Assembly: GCF_009865135.1 (NCBI RefSeq)
Contig: NZ_WWGH01000001.1
Coordinates: 2,790,001-2,854,000, forward strand
Reading direction: 5' to 3'
DNA from: Streptomyces sp. SID8374
GTDB taxonomy: Bacteria; Actinomycetota; Actinomycetes; Streptomycetales; Streptomycetaceae
DNA: 64,000 nt
The notes beneath the pieces are model-generated. The model searched no databases. It was given only the letters and a program-made list of their open reading frames with translations, and was not told the origin of the DNA. Shown here piece after piece: positions 8,405 to 17,788 of the stretch. Within the stretch, counting starts at the first letter, position 1. Each line of letters starts with the position of its first letter. Both the position numbers and the translations under genes were made by a program.

Positions 8405-10404
8405 GGGAACGGGTGCGGGGCCGGGTTGAGGTCGGCGTCGGTGAGGTCCGCCGTACGCAGCCCCGCCTCGCGCAGCGCGGTGCGCAGCCGGGGCATGCGC
8501 AGGGCGCGCTGTCGGCTCCAGCCGAAGTCGATCGGCAGCAGACCGGGCACGAGGACGCTGACCGTGGTCAGTCCCAGGGCGCGCTGCTCGGGCATGGTCT
8601 GGTCGACCACGACCACGTCGAACCCGGCGCCCGTGACGGCGTCCACGCACCGCTGGAGGTCCTCGCGCAGATCGTCGGAGACGGGGAGGACCGGCCGGCC
8701 GCCGGGCCCGTCCCCGTACAACTCGTCGATGGATCGGGCCGGTTGGCGGTCCGCTCCCGGCGTGCCGAGCAGGAAGTCCGCGTGGTCGCCCATCTCCGGG
8801 ATGCCGTACGCCAGCGGGTGGTCGTGGAGGGCGGCCACCTTGTCGAAGTCGTACGCCATCGCCCGCAGCCGCTCCTCGTCGCGCTCGGTGCGGCCCTGGA
8901 GGTTGACGGCGTCGGTGGCGATCTCGCAGAGCGCCCCGGTGAGCGCCGCCTCCGGGTCGAGTCCGGCGCCCGCGCCGAAGCACATCCGGCCGAGCCCGCC
9001 GTCGGGGCGGACGGCGACCCCGGTGACGACGGGGATCGGGAAGGAGATCCGGGTGTCGAAGAACCGGGCCTCGTACCCGTACATCTCCAGCCGGTCCACC
9101 ATCTGCCGGGTCGCCGGGCGGCGGCTGGTGCGCGGGTCGATCTCGGGCAGCGCGGCCCGCCCGTACCAGGAGAGCAGGAACGCGTCCCGCTCCACCACCT
9201 CCATCAGCCCGAAGTAGACGGCCTCCTCCAACGCCCCGCCCGAAGCACAGCCGTTGGAGCTCTCCTGCACGAACCGGTTCTCCAGGCCGGGCGCGTGGTA
9301 GTACGTGAGCACCTCGGGCACCAGAACCGTCCGCCGGTCCCGCAGCGACCAGCCCCGCACCCACGGTATTTCCCGGTCCGAAGTGAACGGCAGCACACGG
9401 GGGTTGGCGGCGTGGAAGGCGTCCGAGTAGAGCCCGACGGTCCGGGGGTCGACGGCTGCCCGGCCCTCCGCCCGGAGCCCGTCCAGGCTCGCGTGGACCT
9501 GGGCGCGCTTGGCCCGGGAGCGCATGCCCGCGTACCGCTCAAGCCCTTCCAGCACCCCGATCCGCACGCTCTCGGCGAAGGTGTCGGCGTGCCCGCCCCA
9601 GAACGTCTCGCGGAGGTAGGGGCCCGAGCGCATCGAGAAGCAGCCGATGGTGGCGGAGGTGGAGGTGGAGGAGACGTCCTGGACGACGGAGGGGCCGAGC
9701 GAGCCGCAGACCGGGTTGGCGTACGGCTCCACGGGCAGCTCGTACGTCCCGATGTCCCGGACCCGGAAGCTGCCGGGCCGCAGCTTGGGCGCGGGTTTCA
9801 GCGTGATCGTGGCCGCCTCGTCGGTGTCGGGCTCGGGGGTCCCGCAGACCGGGCACTCGGGGTCCGGGACGAGCGGGTAGTGGCGTACGGCCAGGGTCTG
9901 GAGGTCGACCAGGTGGACGGCCGGGAAGGCCCCGGTCTCCGGTCCGCCGCCGGCCAGCCGGGCGGCGATGACCCCGGCGATCGTCTCCGCCGCGAAGGGC
10001 GTGATGTACGCGGACGGGCCCGCCGCCCGGGTGCCGCCACCCAGCTCCAGCGCCTCGCGCAGGGCGACCGAGCGCACGGCCTGCCAGCGGCGCTCCAGGC
10101 AGCGGGCGCAGGGGAGTTGGCGGTGGTCACGGGAGGCGGGGAGCGGCCCGCCATGACCCGCCGCCGGGAAGGGGCCGACGACGGCGTGGCGGCCGTAGTA
10201 GCGCACGGGGACAGCGGGGGTGATCGGCCGCCGCTCATCCCTGAACGCATCGCGTACGCCGAGGGGTTGGACGTCCAGGGGTGCGGCGGCCGCCCGGGGC
10301 TCCGCCTTGCCGTGCCGGGCGAGCCCCGCCGTCAGCAGCTCGGTGAGCAGCCGGGTGGACCCGTCCAGAACGGGGAGGGCGCGCTGCGGGGTCTCAACCG
10401 GCAT
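8401..10404 (-). CDS. YcaO-domain azoline cyclodehydratase
   Basis: The 667-residue protein is the ATP-dependent cyclodehydratase that makes thiazoline/oxazoline rings from Cys/Ser/Thr. YcaO signatures include VQESSNGCASGGALEEAVYF followed by MEVVERDAFLLSW, and AALTGALCEIATDAVNLQGR. The C-terminus is PAPHPFP, giving the PxPxP-type tail typical of azoline-forming YcaO proteins. The N-terminal part has two CxxC pairs (CARC near 99-102, CPVC near 184-187) suggesting a structural zinc. It overlaps the end of the upstream E1-like gene by 11 nt, and its stop overlaps the SagB start. YcaO and leader-binding partner are separate proteins here. Confidence 0.95.
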   Translation of the reverse strand: MPVETPQRALPVLDGSTRLLTELLTAGLARHGKAEPRAAAAPLDVQPLGVRDAFRDERRPITPAVPVRYYGRHAVVGPFPAAGHGGPLPASRDHRQLPCARCLERRWQAVRSVALREALELGGGTRAAGPSAYITPFAAETIAGVIAARLAGGGPETGAFPAVHLVDLQTLAVRHYPLVPDPECPVCGTPEPDTDEAATITLKPAPKLRPGSFRVRDIGTYELPVEPYANPVCGSLGPSVVQDVSSTSTSATIGCFSMRSGPYLRETFWGGHADTFAESVRIGVLEGLERYAGMRSRAKRAQVHASLDGLRAEGRAAVDPRTVGLYSDAFHAANPRVLPFTSDREIPWVRGWSLRDRRTVLVPEVLTYYHAPGLENRFVQESSNGCASGGALEEAVYFGLMEVVERDAFLLSWYGRAALPEIDPRTSRRPATRQMVDRLEMYGYEARFFDTRISFPIPVVTGVAVRPDGGLGRMCFGAGAGLDPEAALTGALCEIATDAVNLQGRTERDEERLRAMAYDFDKVAALHDHPLAYGIPEMGDHADFLLGTPGADRQPARSIDELYGDGPGGRPVLPVSDDLREDLQRCVDAVTGAGFDVVVVDQTMPEQRALGLTTVSVLVPGLLPIDFGWSRQRALRMPRLRTALREAGLRTADLTDADLNPAPHPFP

Positions 10405-12655
10405 CGGGCCCGCCCTCGCCCTCGACCGTCAGCAGCACCCGGGCCGTGGCGATGGAGCCCGACGGCAGGTCCGCCGGGGTCGTGTCCACGTACAGGGCGT
10501 CGCGCCCGGCGGACCGCAGCCGCTCCAGCACCGCGTCGAACGTGGTCTCCGGGCCCGCCACCGCCACCGACTCCCCGCCCACCGTGATCGCCGCCGGTGC
10601 CAGGTCCCCCAGCAGCGGGTCGCCGAGGTCGACCGCCGCGCCCGGGTCCTCGGCGGCGAGCTGGACCTGGCCGAGCAGGTCGCGCAGGGCGGAGGCGGTC
10701 GCCGTACGCCGGGTGAGTCCGGCGCCGACCGCCCAACGGCCCTGCCCGGAAGGGCTCTCGGCCTCGCGGGCCAGGACCACGTGGGCGGAGGTGCGCTCCT
10801 CCTCGCCCAGGTCCAGCAGCTCCACCGCGATGTCCAGGTTGGCGGCGGACTTCAGCAGGAACACCAGCTCCGGGTCGCCCGCGTCGGCCGCGACCGGGCT
10901 GACCCGGGTGGTACCCCGCACCGCCCGCACCAGCGCGTCGTGCGCCAGCGCCGACAGCAGCCCGAGCCCCGCCGCCTGAGCCGCACTGCCGCCCGCCCCG
11001 GAACCGGCCCGGCTCGCGAGATGCGCCCGGTCGCGGTTGTACGGGCCGAAGGGGCGCAGGGCCGCCGCCGGGACGCGTACGGGCTCCTTGGTGATCAGCG
11101 AGGCGGCCGTGGTCCAGGCGGTGGGCTCCACGCCGGTGCCGCCGCCGGTGGTGAGGGCGGCGGGGCCCAGGGCCCGTACGGTCTGGGGGTCCTCGCGCGG
11201 GACGAGCGGCACGACCTGCTCCACGTACGCCTCCGCCGCCGCGTACAGCGCCCGCATCCGCGCCCCCGCCAGATGGTGCACGTCGAACGCGGCGATCCGG
11301 CGCCGCACCCCGCCCCCGAGCGCCACCTCGACCCGGCTGAGCTTCAGCGGGGTCTGGGTCAGCTCCTCGTCGTCGTACCGGCGGAAGATCCCGGTGTACG
11401 GGCGCACCAGCGCCGTACTGACCCGGTTCAACTCGTCGACCAGCGCCTCCGCGTCCCGCGCCGTCTCCACGGTCGGCGTGACGGGCAGCGCGAGGGTGTC
11501 CGGCAGCGCGGGGGCGGGCTCGCGGGCGTCCAGCGCGGCACAGCGGGCGCACCGGGGGTGGGGCTGGACGGGCTCGGCCATCACGTCCAGCGACTCCAGG
11601 TCCTGGACGAGGACTTGGCCGTCCGTCTCGGCGGGCAGGGCTCCGGTGGTGAGGCGGAAGATCTCGTAGCCGACGAGGTTGCCGACCATCGCCGCGACGG
11701 GCCCGGAGAGGGCGTCGCCGGAGGCCGGTACGGCTCCCGCCGCCTCGCTCCACAGAGCGGCCGCCGTGCCGGGGTCGACGTTGCCGCCGAGGCGCAGCAG
11801 GGCGCAGGACCAGCAGCCGGTGGAGGCGGCGGTGGAGAGCGGGCCGACGATCAGGCGGCGGCCGAAGAGCCAGGCGGGGATGACCGTCACGCCCTCGGGG
11901 ACCCCGGCGGCCAGCAGCCGGTGGGTCCGGGCCCCGGCTCCGGAACCGGTGACCACGACGACGTCGTACCCGTCCAGATCCGCCCAGCCCGCGTCCGTAC
12001 CGGCTGCGATCGTCTCGACCTGGGCGCCGACCCCGGCGGCCTCGGCGGGGATGTCGCCGTGGTCGGAGGCGGAGGCGTGCGCCGTGGTGTGGGCAGTGGT
12101 CGTGCCGATGCGGGCGCAGCCGTTGCGCAGCAGGCTCAGCGCGCACCAGCGGGCGGTCTCGTCGTCGCCGAGGACGGCGACGCGGGTGGTGCGGTAGCGG
12201 GTGAAGCGGGCGGGGGCGTCGTCGGTGTAGTGGTCGACGTAGGCGATCTGGGCGGCGAAGCGCTCGGCGATCTCCGGGCTCAGCCCGTCGTCCCCGGCGG
12301 TGTCCTCGCCCGCCTCCGGTATGTCGCGGGCGAAGCCACGTGCGTACAGCGTCTTGACGAGTTCGGCGGCCATCGCGCGCTGCCCCGGGCCGAATCCGGC
12401 GCACAGCTCGTCCAGGCGATGCTGTCCGGTGAGGTGGGGGACGACGAGGGAGGCGAAGCGGTAGGCGGTGCGGCCGGTGAGGTGGAAGCCGCCGTCGGCG
12501 TTGTGGAAGAGCACCCCGCCGGGGGTCTCGGTGAACAGGACGTCCCGGCGGATGCGCGGGCGGGTCGCCGCGAGTGCGTCGAAGGCCCCGGTGGGTGTGG
12601 GTGCGGACCCGGTGGAGGCGGCGGGGGCGGGTGCGGGGGCGGCGCTCTCGGCCAT
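10394..12655 (-). CDS. TOMM precursor leader-peptide-binding protein (ocin-ThiF/E1-like)
   Basis: The 753-residue protein is the YcaO partner that binds the precursor leader. A PqqD-like recognition element seems to lie in the first ~110 residues (GGFHLTGRTAYRFASLVVPH). A Rossmann-like E1 region follows (RTTRVAVLGDDETARW). Paired CxxC motifs (CWSC near 280, CARC further on) should form the structural zinc site of E1-like cyclodehydratase C-proteins. The C-terminal third is less typical and may be a degenerate YcaO-like or docking region. I prefer ATG 12655 with AAGGTG upstream; a GTG at 12664 would overlap the regulator stop as GTGA. Confidence 0.88.
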   Translation of the reverse strand: MAESAAPAPAPAASTGSAPTPTGAFDALAATRPRIRRDVLFTETPGGVLFHNADGGFHLTGRTAYRFASLVVPHLTGQHRLDELCAGFGPGQRAMAAELVKTLYARGFARDIPEAGEDTAGDDGLSPEIAERFAAQIAYVDHYTDDAPARFTRYRTTRVAVLGDDETARWCALSLLRNGCARIGTTTAHTTAHASASDHGDIPAEAAGVGAQVETIAAGTDAGWADLDGYDVVVVTGSGAGARTHRLLAAGVPEGVTVIPAWLFGRRLIVGPLSTAASTGCWSCALLRLGGNVDPGTAAALWSEAAGAVPASGDALSGPVAAMVGNLVGYEIFRLTTGALPAETDGQVLVQDLESLDVMAEPVQPHPRCARCAALDAREPAPALPDTLALPVTPTVETARDAEALVDELNRVSTALVRPYTGIFRRYDDEELTQTPLKLSRVEVALGGGVRRRIAAFDVHHLAGARMRALYAAAEAYVEQVVPLVPREDPQTVRALGPAALTTGGGTGVEPTAWTTAASLITKEPVRVPAAALRPFGPYNRDRAHLASRAGSGAGGSAAQAAGLGLLSALAHDALVRAVRGTTRVSPVAADAGDPELVFLLKSAANLDIAVELLDLGEEERTSAHVVLAREAESPSGQGRWAVGAGLTRRTATASALRDLLGQVQLAAEDPGAAVDLGDPLLGDLAPAAITVGGESVAVAGPETTFDAVLERLRSAGRDALYVDTTPADLPSGSIATARVLLTVEGEGGPDAG

Positions 12656-12660
12656 GGGGA

Positions 12661-14613
12661 TCACACCTTCTCTGTACGGCGGTTGCGGATCCGGACGGTT
12701 CTTCGGAGGTGGGTGCGGAGCAGGTCGTGGATGCGGTACGGGCCCGGCGGCCCGTCCTCCAGGAGCCCGGCGTCGGCGAGTTGTTCCAGTACGTCTTCGG
12801 GGACGGGCGGGGCGCTCTTCGTGCCGTCCCCGCCTTCGGCCGCGTGCAGGAGTTCCGGCGGCCCGGTGCCGATGCGGAGGAGTGCCTCCGAGAGCCGGGG
12901 GTCGAGGCGGCCGAGCGCGCGGTCGAAGAGGCCGCTGACCGAGTGGTCCGGGGAGTCGGTGAGGGTGAGCCGGGCCAGCGGGTCGTCGCCCAGCCAGTCG
13001 ACGGCGTCGCCGAGGCGCAGCCCGGGGCGGGTCAGCAGGCGGGTCGTGAGGATGCGCAGGGCGGCCGGGAAGTGGCCGCAGAGCGCGGCGAGTTGACGGG
13101 CGGCGCCGGGTTCGGCCTCCACCCGTTCCGGGCCGAGGGCGGCGAGGAGCAGCGCGTACGACTCCGCCTCGGTGAAGGCGGTGAGCCGGTGCACCCAGCC
13201 GCCGTGGGTGGCGATGAGGCCGCCGAGCCCCATCCGGCTGGTGACGGTGACGGCGAGATCCGGGCCCTCGGCCCGTACCCCCGGGTCGAGCAACGGGCGG
13301 ACCTGGTCGGCGTCGACCACGTCGTCCAGGACCAGCAGGGCCCGCTCGCCCGCCCGTCCGGGTCCCAGCGCGGCGGCCACCTCGGCGGCGACCTCGTCCG
13401 CCGTACGGGGGTGGCCGTCCGTCCGGGTCATCCGGACGAGCAGCCGGCCCGCCGGGAAGCTGTCCCGCACGAGGTGGGCGACGTGCTGGGCGAGGGCGGA
13501 CTTGCCGATGCCGGGGGCGCCGGAGACCAGGAGGGTGAGGGGGCGTTGGCCGTCGGCACCTGGGGGCGGCAGTGCGGTGAGCCGGGCGGCCATGGCGGCG
13601 GCCTCCGCCTCACGCCCGGTGAAGTGGGGCACGGCGGGGACGGGCGTGACCCCGGGCGCGGTGGCCGGGAGGGGGACGGCCGCGCCCTGGATGACCCGCG
13701 CGGCGGGGGCCGGGACCGGGGCGGACGCGGAGGAGGGGGCGGACGCGGAGGAGAGGGCTGGGGCGGACGCGGAGGAGAGGGCGGGGGCGGACGCAGGCTC
13801 AAGGGCACCTGCGATCCCACCGGTTCCTCTGATCCCAGCGGCCCTACTCGTCCCACTCCCCCCACCGGCCCCCAGGTCCTCCCCGCGCAGGATGGACAGC
13901 TCCAGCTGCCGCAAGGACGGCGAGGGGTCCACGCCTAGTTCGTCCAGCAGGAAGCCCTTGACCCTGCGGTACTCGGCGAGGGCCTGGGACTGGCGTCCGG
14001 TGCGGTAGAGCGCCTCGATGAGCTGCTCGTGGAACCGTTCATGCCCTGGATATACGCGCGTAGCGGTCCACAGGTCGACCAGCGCCTCGCCGCAGCGCCC
14101 GAGCCCCAGCAGCAGGTCGCAGACCCTTTCGACCGCGCGGAGCCGCTCCTCCGAGAGCCGGGGCACCTCGTCCCGGTGCAGGACGTCGGACCGTACGTTG
14201 GCGAGCAGGGAGCCCTGCCAGAGCGAGAGCGCGTCCTTGAGGGTGTAGAGCTCCGCCTCCGGGTCACCGGCCAGGGCTGTGGCCCGGCGCACCTGGTCGC
14301 GGAAGCCGAGGAGGTCCAGGGTGGGGGGTCCGGCGGTGATCCGGTAGCCGCCGGGGACCGCCTCGATGGACGTACCGGTGACCCCGTGCTTGGTGAAGAG
14401 CCTGCGCAGCCGCAGCACGCAGGTCTGGAGGGCGGCCTTGGCGGTGGCGGGCTGGTCCTCGCCCCACACCGCCCGTTGCAGGTACTCGGCGGAGACCGTG
14501 GAGTTGGCGTGCAGGAGGAGCGCGGCGAGCAGGATGACCGGCTTGGAGGGCTGGAGGACGACGGCGTCGGGGCCGTCCGCGAGGGCGAGCGGACCCAGGA
14601 GCTGGAAGCGCAT
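12661..14613 (-). CDS. SARP/BTAD transcriptional activator with NTPase domain
   Basis: The 650-residue protein resembles AfsR-like regulators without the TPR tail. It has a winged-helix DNA-binding domain (about 1-95, MRFQLLGPLALADG), a bacterial transcriptional activation domain (about 100-245, ending GVDPSPSLRQLE), an Ala/Ser/Pro linker (about 250-325) and an ATPase module with Walker A GAPGIGKSA (about 366-374) and LLVLDDV. SARPs bind heptameric direct repeats and switch on neighbouring biosynthetic operons, so it is the likely cluster activator. The linker repeats SASAPALS-type units, encoded by a GC-rich tandem repeat near 13715-13800. ATG 14613 is preferred over the adjacent GTG 14616. 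Confidence 0.93.
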   Translation of the reverse strand: MRFQLLGPLALADGPDAVVLQPSKPVILLAALLLHANSTVSAEYLQRAVWGEDQPATAKAALQTCVLRLRRLFTKHGVTGTSIEAVPGGYRITAGPPTLDLLGFRDQVRRATALAGDPEAELYTLKDALSLWQGSLLANVRSDVLHRDEVPRLSEERLRAVERVCDLLLGLGRCGEALVDLWTATRVYPGHERFHEQLIEALYRTGRQSQALAEYRRVKGFLLDELGVDPSPSLRQLELSILRGEDLGAGGGSGTSRAAGIRGTGGIAGALEPASAPALSSASAPALSSASAPSSASAPVPAPAARVIQGAAVPLPATAPGVTPVPAVPHFTGREAEAAAMAARLTALPPPGADGQRPLTLLVSGAPGIGKSALAQHVAHLVRDSFPAGRLLVRMTRTDGHPRTADEVAAEVAAALGPGRAGERALLVLDDVVDADQVRPLLDPGVRAEGPDLAVTVTSRMGLGGLIATHGGWVHRLTAFTEAESYALLLAALGPERVEAEPGAARQLAALCGHFPAALRILTTRLLTRPGLRLGDAVDWLGDDPLARLTLTDSPDHSVSGLFDRALGRLDPRLSEALLRIGTGPPELLHAAEGGDGTKSAPPVPEDVLEQLADAGLLEDGPPGPYRIHDLLRTHLRRTVRIRNRRTEKV

Positions 14614-14635
14614 CACGATCGACCCGAGGCGCCCC

Positions 14636-14920
14636 CTAGTCCCAGCCGTTGACCAGCTTGCAGACCCGGACGGGCACGGATTCCGGCGGCAGGTGGCCGA
14701 GGACCCCCGCCAGCTCCGTACAGATCAGCCGGGTGAATTGCTCGTGGCCCCCGGCCGACGCGGCATTCGTCGCGGAGGCGGCCGGCGCGGTCCCCTGCGG
14801 AGTGGCGGCGGCTGCGGGGCCGGCGAGGAGGGTGACGGCGGCGAGGGCGATTCCGGTGGTGAGAGCGGCGGCGGTGCGGGGCGAGCGGCGCGGCTTCGGG
14901 TGGGGCGAAGTCCTGTACAC
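14636..14920 (-). CDS. Small secreted protein at the head of the RiPP operon
   Basis: The 94-residue protein starts with GTG 14920, preceded by AAGGGGAC. It has a clear Sec signal peptide: a basic N-terminus (HPKPRRSPRT), a hydrophobic core (ALTTGIALAAVTLLAG) and a cleavage-like PAAAATPQ. The mature part is ~60 residues with two cysteines (LICTELAG and VRVCKLVNG), which may pair outside the cell. It ends 22 nt before the SARP start, so it is probably co-transcribed with the cluster. I do not recognise a family. It is unlikely to be the RiPP precursor, because it carries a Sec signal and no Cys/Ser/Thr-rich core. Confidence 0.75.
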   Translation of the reverse strand: MYRTSPHPKPRRSPRTAAALTTGIALAAVTLLAGPAAAATPQGTAPAASATNAASAGGHEQFTRLICTELAGVLGHLPPESVPVRVCKLVNGWD

Positions 14921-15060
14921 GGTGTCCCCTTTCGGCGGTGGGGGTCCTTGCCGGGGTGGGTCCCGGTAGGGACGACGATGCCAGCGCGGGGCGGGGACGC
15001 AGAGGTGCAGTCGTGACAGCTTGCTGCACGCGGCTCCGGCCGTCCCTGCAACAAGCTGAC

Positions 15061-15086
15061 AGCGCCCGCCGTGACCGGCGGGCGCT
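15061..15086. terminator. Hairpin, 10-bp perfect stem
   Basis: AGCGCCCGCC and GGCGGGCGCT are separated by GTGACC. It lies between the end of the FtsX-type permease gene (stop 15203) and the RiPP operon head (14920). No U-tract follows, which is common for streptomycete terminators. It can end leftward transcription from the ABC exporter operon. Confidence 0.6.
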
Positions 15087-15117
15087 GTCGGGGAACCGGG
15101 TGGGGAACGTGTTCGGC

Positions 15118-15145
15118 CCCGGGGCGTTTGGAGGAACGCCCCGGG
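15118..15145. terminator. Hairpin, 11-bp perfect stem
   Basis: CCCGGGGCGTT and AACGCCCCGGG flank the six-base loop TGGAGG. It sits 58 nt beyond the stop of the permease gene at 15203 and, with the hairpin at 15061-15086, forms a double terminator insulating the RiPP operon from the upstream exporter genes. Confidence 0.7.
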
Positions 15146-15202
15146 ACCTGCCGGTCATCCTACGGTGAACCCCAGCTGTTCAGGGGCATGCCGGGAGGTG
15201 CC

Positions 15203-17788
15203 TCACCCGTCCGTCGCGATGGCGTTGAGGACGTTCATCCGGCCCGCCCGGAAGGCCGGGACGAGTGCGGCGAACAGTCCGACCAGCGCCGAGCAGGCGA
15301 AGACCGTGAGGATCGTCGGCCACGGGATCTCCAGGACCTCCAGCCCCTCCAGGGCCAGCAGCTTCTGCGCCGCCGTTCCCCAGCCCATCCCCAGGCCCAG
15401 TCCGAGCAGCGCTCCGAAGAGGGCGATGACCACGGACTCCAGCCGGATCATGCGGCGGAGCTGGCGGCGGGAGAGGCCGATGGCCCGCATCAGGCCGATC
15501 TCGCGGGTCCGTTCGACCACGGAGAGGGCCAGGGTGTTCACCACACCGAGCACCGCGACGATGATCGCGAGGGCGAGCAGGCCGTAGACGATGTTCAGCA
15601 GCTGGCCGATCTGGTTCTTCAGGTCCTCCTTGAAGTCGGCCTGGTTCTGCACCTTGTAGACCGGGTACTCGGCGAGCGCGCTCTTGAGGGCCGCGTACGC
15701 CTCCTTCTCCTTGCCCTCCTCGGCCTTGCCGAACATCGCCACGTTCTGCGGCATCTCGTCGGCGGCGATGTAGGAGGCCGCCGTGGTGATGTTGGTGTAC
15801 ATCGCGCCGCGGTCGATGTTGGTGTCGTCCGAGGTGATGGCCGCGACCTTCAGCTTCGCGCTCTGCCCCGACGTGAACGCGACGGTGAGGGTGTCCCCGA
15901 CCTTGACCCCGTGCTTCTCCGCGTAGTCCTCGCCGACCGACATGGCGTTCTTCCCGTACGCCTTCGCCAGGTCGCCGGAGAGGGCGGTGCGGCGGACGTC
16001 CTGCTGGTACGTCGGGTCGGCGGCGGTGATGCCCTCGTCGACCGTCCTGCCATCGGGGGCGGTGATCTTCGCCTTGATGTACGTGTAGTCCGTCAGGTGC
16101 TCCAGGCCGGGCACGGCGTGCAGGGCCTCGGCGGCCTGGGGCACGATCGGGCGGCCCGCGCCGCTGTCCTGGACGATGAAGTCCGCGCCGACCGACTTGT
16201 CGAGTTCCTCGGTGGCCGAGGCCACCATGGAGGACCCGACGACGGAGAGGCAGGCCACCAGGGCGAGCCCGATCATCAGGGCGGCGCCGGTCGCTCCCGT
16301 ACGCCGGGGGTTGCGCAGTGCGTTGCGCTCGGCCAGCCGGCCGACCGGGCCGAAGAGCCGCAGGACGACCACGCTGAGGGCCCGGACGACGACACCGGCC
16401 AGCAGCGGGCCGATCACGATGAAGCCGATCAGGGTCAGCAGCACGCCGATGGCGAGGAACCCCGATCCCTCGGTGGCCTTGTCGGCCTGAGTCGTCGCCC
16501 ACAGGGCGGCACCGCCGGCCCCGGTGAGGACCAGGCCGATCCCGGCCCTGACCCAGCCGGACTTGGCGTCGGCGGGGGTCCCGGCGTCGCGGAGGGCGGC
16601 CATCGGGGAGACCTTGCCGGCCCGGCGGGCCGGTATGTACGCGGCGAGGACGGTGACGACGACACCGAGCACCAGGCCGATCACGGGGGTCGTCCAGGCG
16701 ATGGTGAGGTCTCTGGTGGACAGCTCCATGCCCACGGCGCCCATCAGCTTCATCAGTCCGACGGCGAGCCCGATACCGGCGGCGACACCGAGCACGGAGC
16801 CGACGATGCCGAGGAGGACCGCCTCCAGCAGCACGGACCGGTTGACCTGCTTGCGGCTGGAGCCGATGGCCCGCATCAGCCCGATCTCGCGGGTCCGCTG
16901 GGCGACCAGCATGGAGAAGGTGTTGACGATGAGGAAGATGCCGACGAGGAAGGCGATCCCGGCGAAGCCGAGCATCGCGTACTTCATGACGTCCAGGAAG
17001 GCGCCCATGGAGTCCTTGTTGGCGTCGGCGGCCTCCTGCTGGGTTTGCAGCTTGTACGCGCCGGAGCTGTCGAGGGCAGCGGCCACGTTCTTCTTGAGCT
17101 GGGTGTCGCTGACGCCGCTCTCGGCGGTCACCAGGACCTGGGTGAAGACGTCGGGGGAGCCCAGCAGGTGCTTCTGGGCGGTGGCGGTGTCGAGGTAGAT
17201 GACGGCCGCGCCCGGGTTGGTGACGGTGAAGGACGCGATGCCGCTGATCTTCGCCCTGATGTCACCGGTGACGGCGATGGTGCGCAGCTCGTCGCCGATC
17301 CTCAGCTGGTGCTTCTTCGCGGTGTCGGCGTCGACCATCACCTCGGTGGGGCCGCGGGGCGCGTGTCCGGAGGTGATCTCCATCGAACGCAGGTCGTTGT
17401 CGGTCCAGTTGCTCGCGATGGTGGGGGCGCCGGTGTCGGAGCCCATGTTCTTGTTCTCGCTGTCGACGACGGTCACCGCCATGGAGAAGGCGGATCCCTC
17501 CGCCTTCTCCACGCCCTCGGCCTTCTCGATCTGCTGGACGAGCGAGGCGGGCAGGGTGGCGGGCTTGCCGTTGTCGGGCTGCTCGTCGTTCTCCTGGGCG
17601 TCCTTCGGGCTGACCGTGACGTCCGGGGAGGAGACCGCGAAGAGCTTGTCGAAGGTGGTGTTCATCGTGTCGGTGAAAACAAGCGTGCCGCAGACGAAGG
17701 CCACGGAGAGCAGCACCGCCACCGCCGAGAGTGCCATCCGGCCCTTGTGCGCGAAGAAGTTGCGCATCGAGGTCTTCCAGACAGTCAT
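15203..17788 (-). CDS. FtsX/MacB-like ABC transporter permease
   Basis: The 861-residue membrane protein opens with WKTSMRNFFAHKGRMALSAV and a first helix (VAVLLSVAFVCGTLVF). A large extracytoplasmic domain follows, then two FtsX-type permease cores. The first is around VGIFLIVNTFSMLVAQRTREIGLMRAIG, and the second repeats RTREIGLMRAIGLSRRQLRRMIRLE near the C-terminus. The duplicated core makes it the single-chain permease found with LolD/MacB-type ATPases in actinobacteria. The start at 17788 overlaps the ATPase stop (ATGA). Such pairs expel peptides, antibiotics or lipoproteins; the substrate here is unknown. No two-component pair adjoins it, unlike antibiotic-sensing modules. Confidence 0.92.
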   Translation of the reverse strand: MTVWKTSMRNFFAHKGRMALSAVAVLLSVAFVCGTLVFTDTMNTTFDKLFAVSSPDVTVSPKDAQENDEQPDNGKPATLPASLVQQIEKAEGVEKAEGSAFSMAVTVVDSENKNMGSDTGAPTIASNWTDNDLRSMEITSGHAPRGPTEVMVDADTAKKHQLRIGDELRTIAVTGDIRAKISGIASFTVTNPGAAVIYLDTATAQKHLLGSPDVFTQVLVTAESGVSDTQLKKNVAAALDSSGAYKLQTQQEAADANKDSMGAFLDVMKYAMLGFAGIAFLVGIFLIVNTFSMLVAQRTREIGLMRAIGSSRKQVNRSVLLEAVLLGIVGSVLGVAAGIGLAVGLMKLMGAVGMELSTRDLTIAWTTPVIGLVLGVVVTVLAAYIPARRAGKVSPMAALRDAGTPADAKSGWVRAGIGLVLTGAGGAALWATTQADKATEGSGFLAIGVLLTLIGFIVIGPLLAGVVVRALSVVVLRLFGPVGRLAERNALRNPRRTGATGAALMIGLALVACLSVVGSSMVASATEELDKSVGADFIVQDSGAGRPIVPQAAEALHAVPGLEHLTDYTYIKAKITAPDGRTVDEGITAADPTYQQDVRRTALSGDLAKAYGKNAMSVGEDYAEKHGVKVGDTLTVAFTSGQSAKLKVAAITSDDTNIDRGAMYTNITTAASYIAADEMPQNVAMFGKAEEGKEKEAYAALKSALAEYPVYKVQNQADFKEDLKNQIGQLLNIVYGLLALAIIVAVLGVVNTLALSVVERTREIGLMRAIGLSRRQLRRMIRLESVVIALFGALLGLGLGMGWGTAAQKLLALEGLEVLEIPWPTILTVFACSALVGLFAALVPAFRAGRMNVLNAIATDG

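Noticed and set aside
6710..9364. 884-codon version of the SagB gene
   Set aside because: The extra N-terminal ~320 codons lie within the YcaO gene in another frame; ATG 8404 overlaps the YcaO stop as ATGA.
14938..15168. Possible RiPP precursor ORF on the plus strand near the operon head
   Set aside because: No Cys/Ser/Thr-rich core and no ribosome site; it overlaps two terminator hairpins and runs opposite to the operon.
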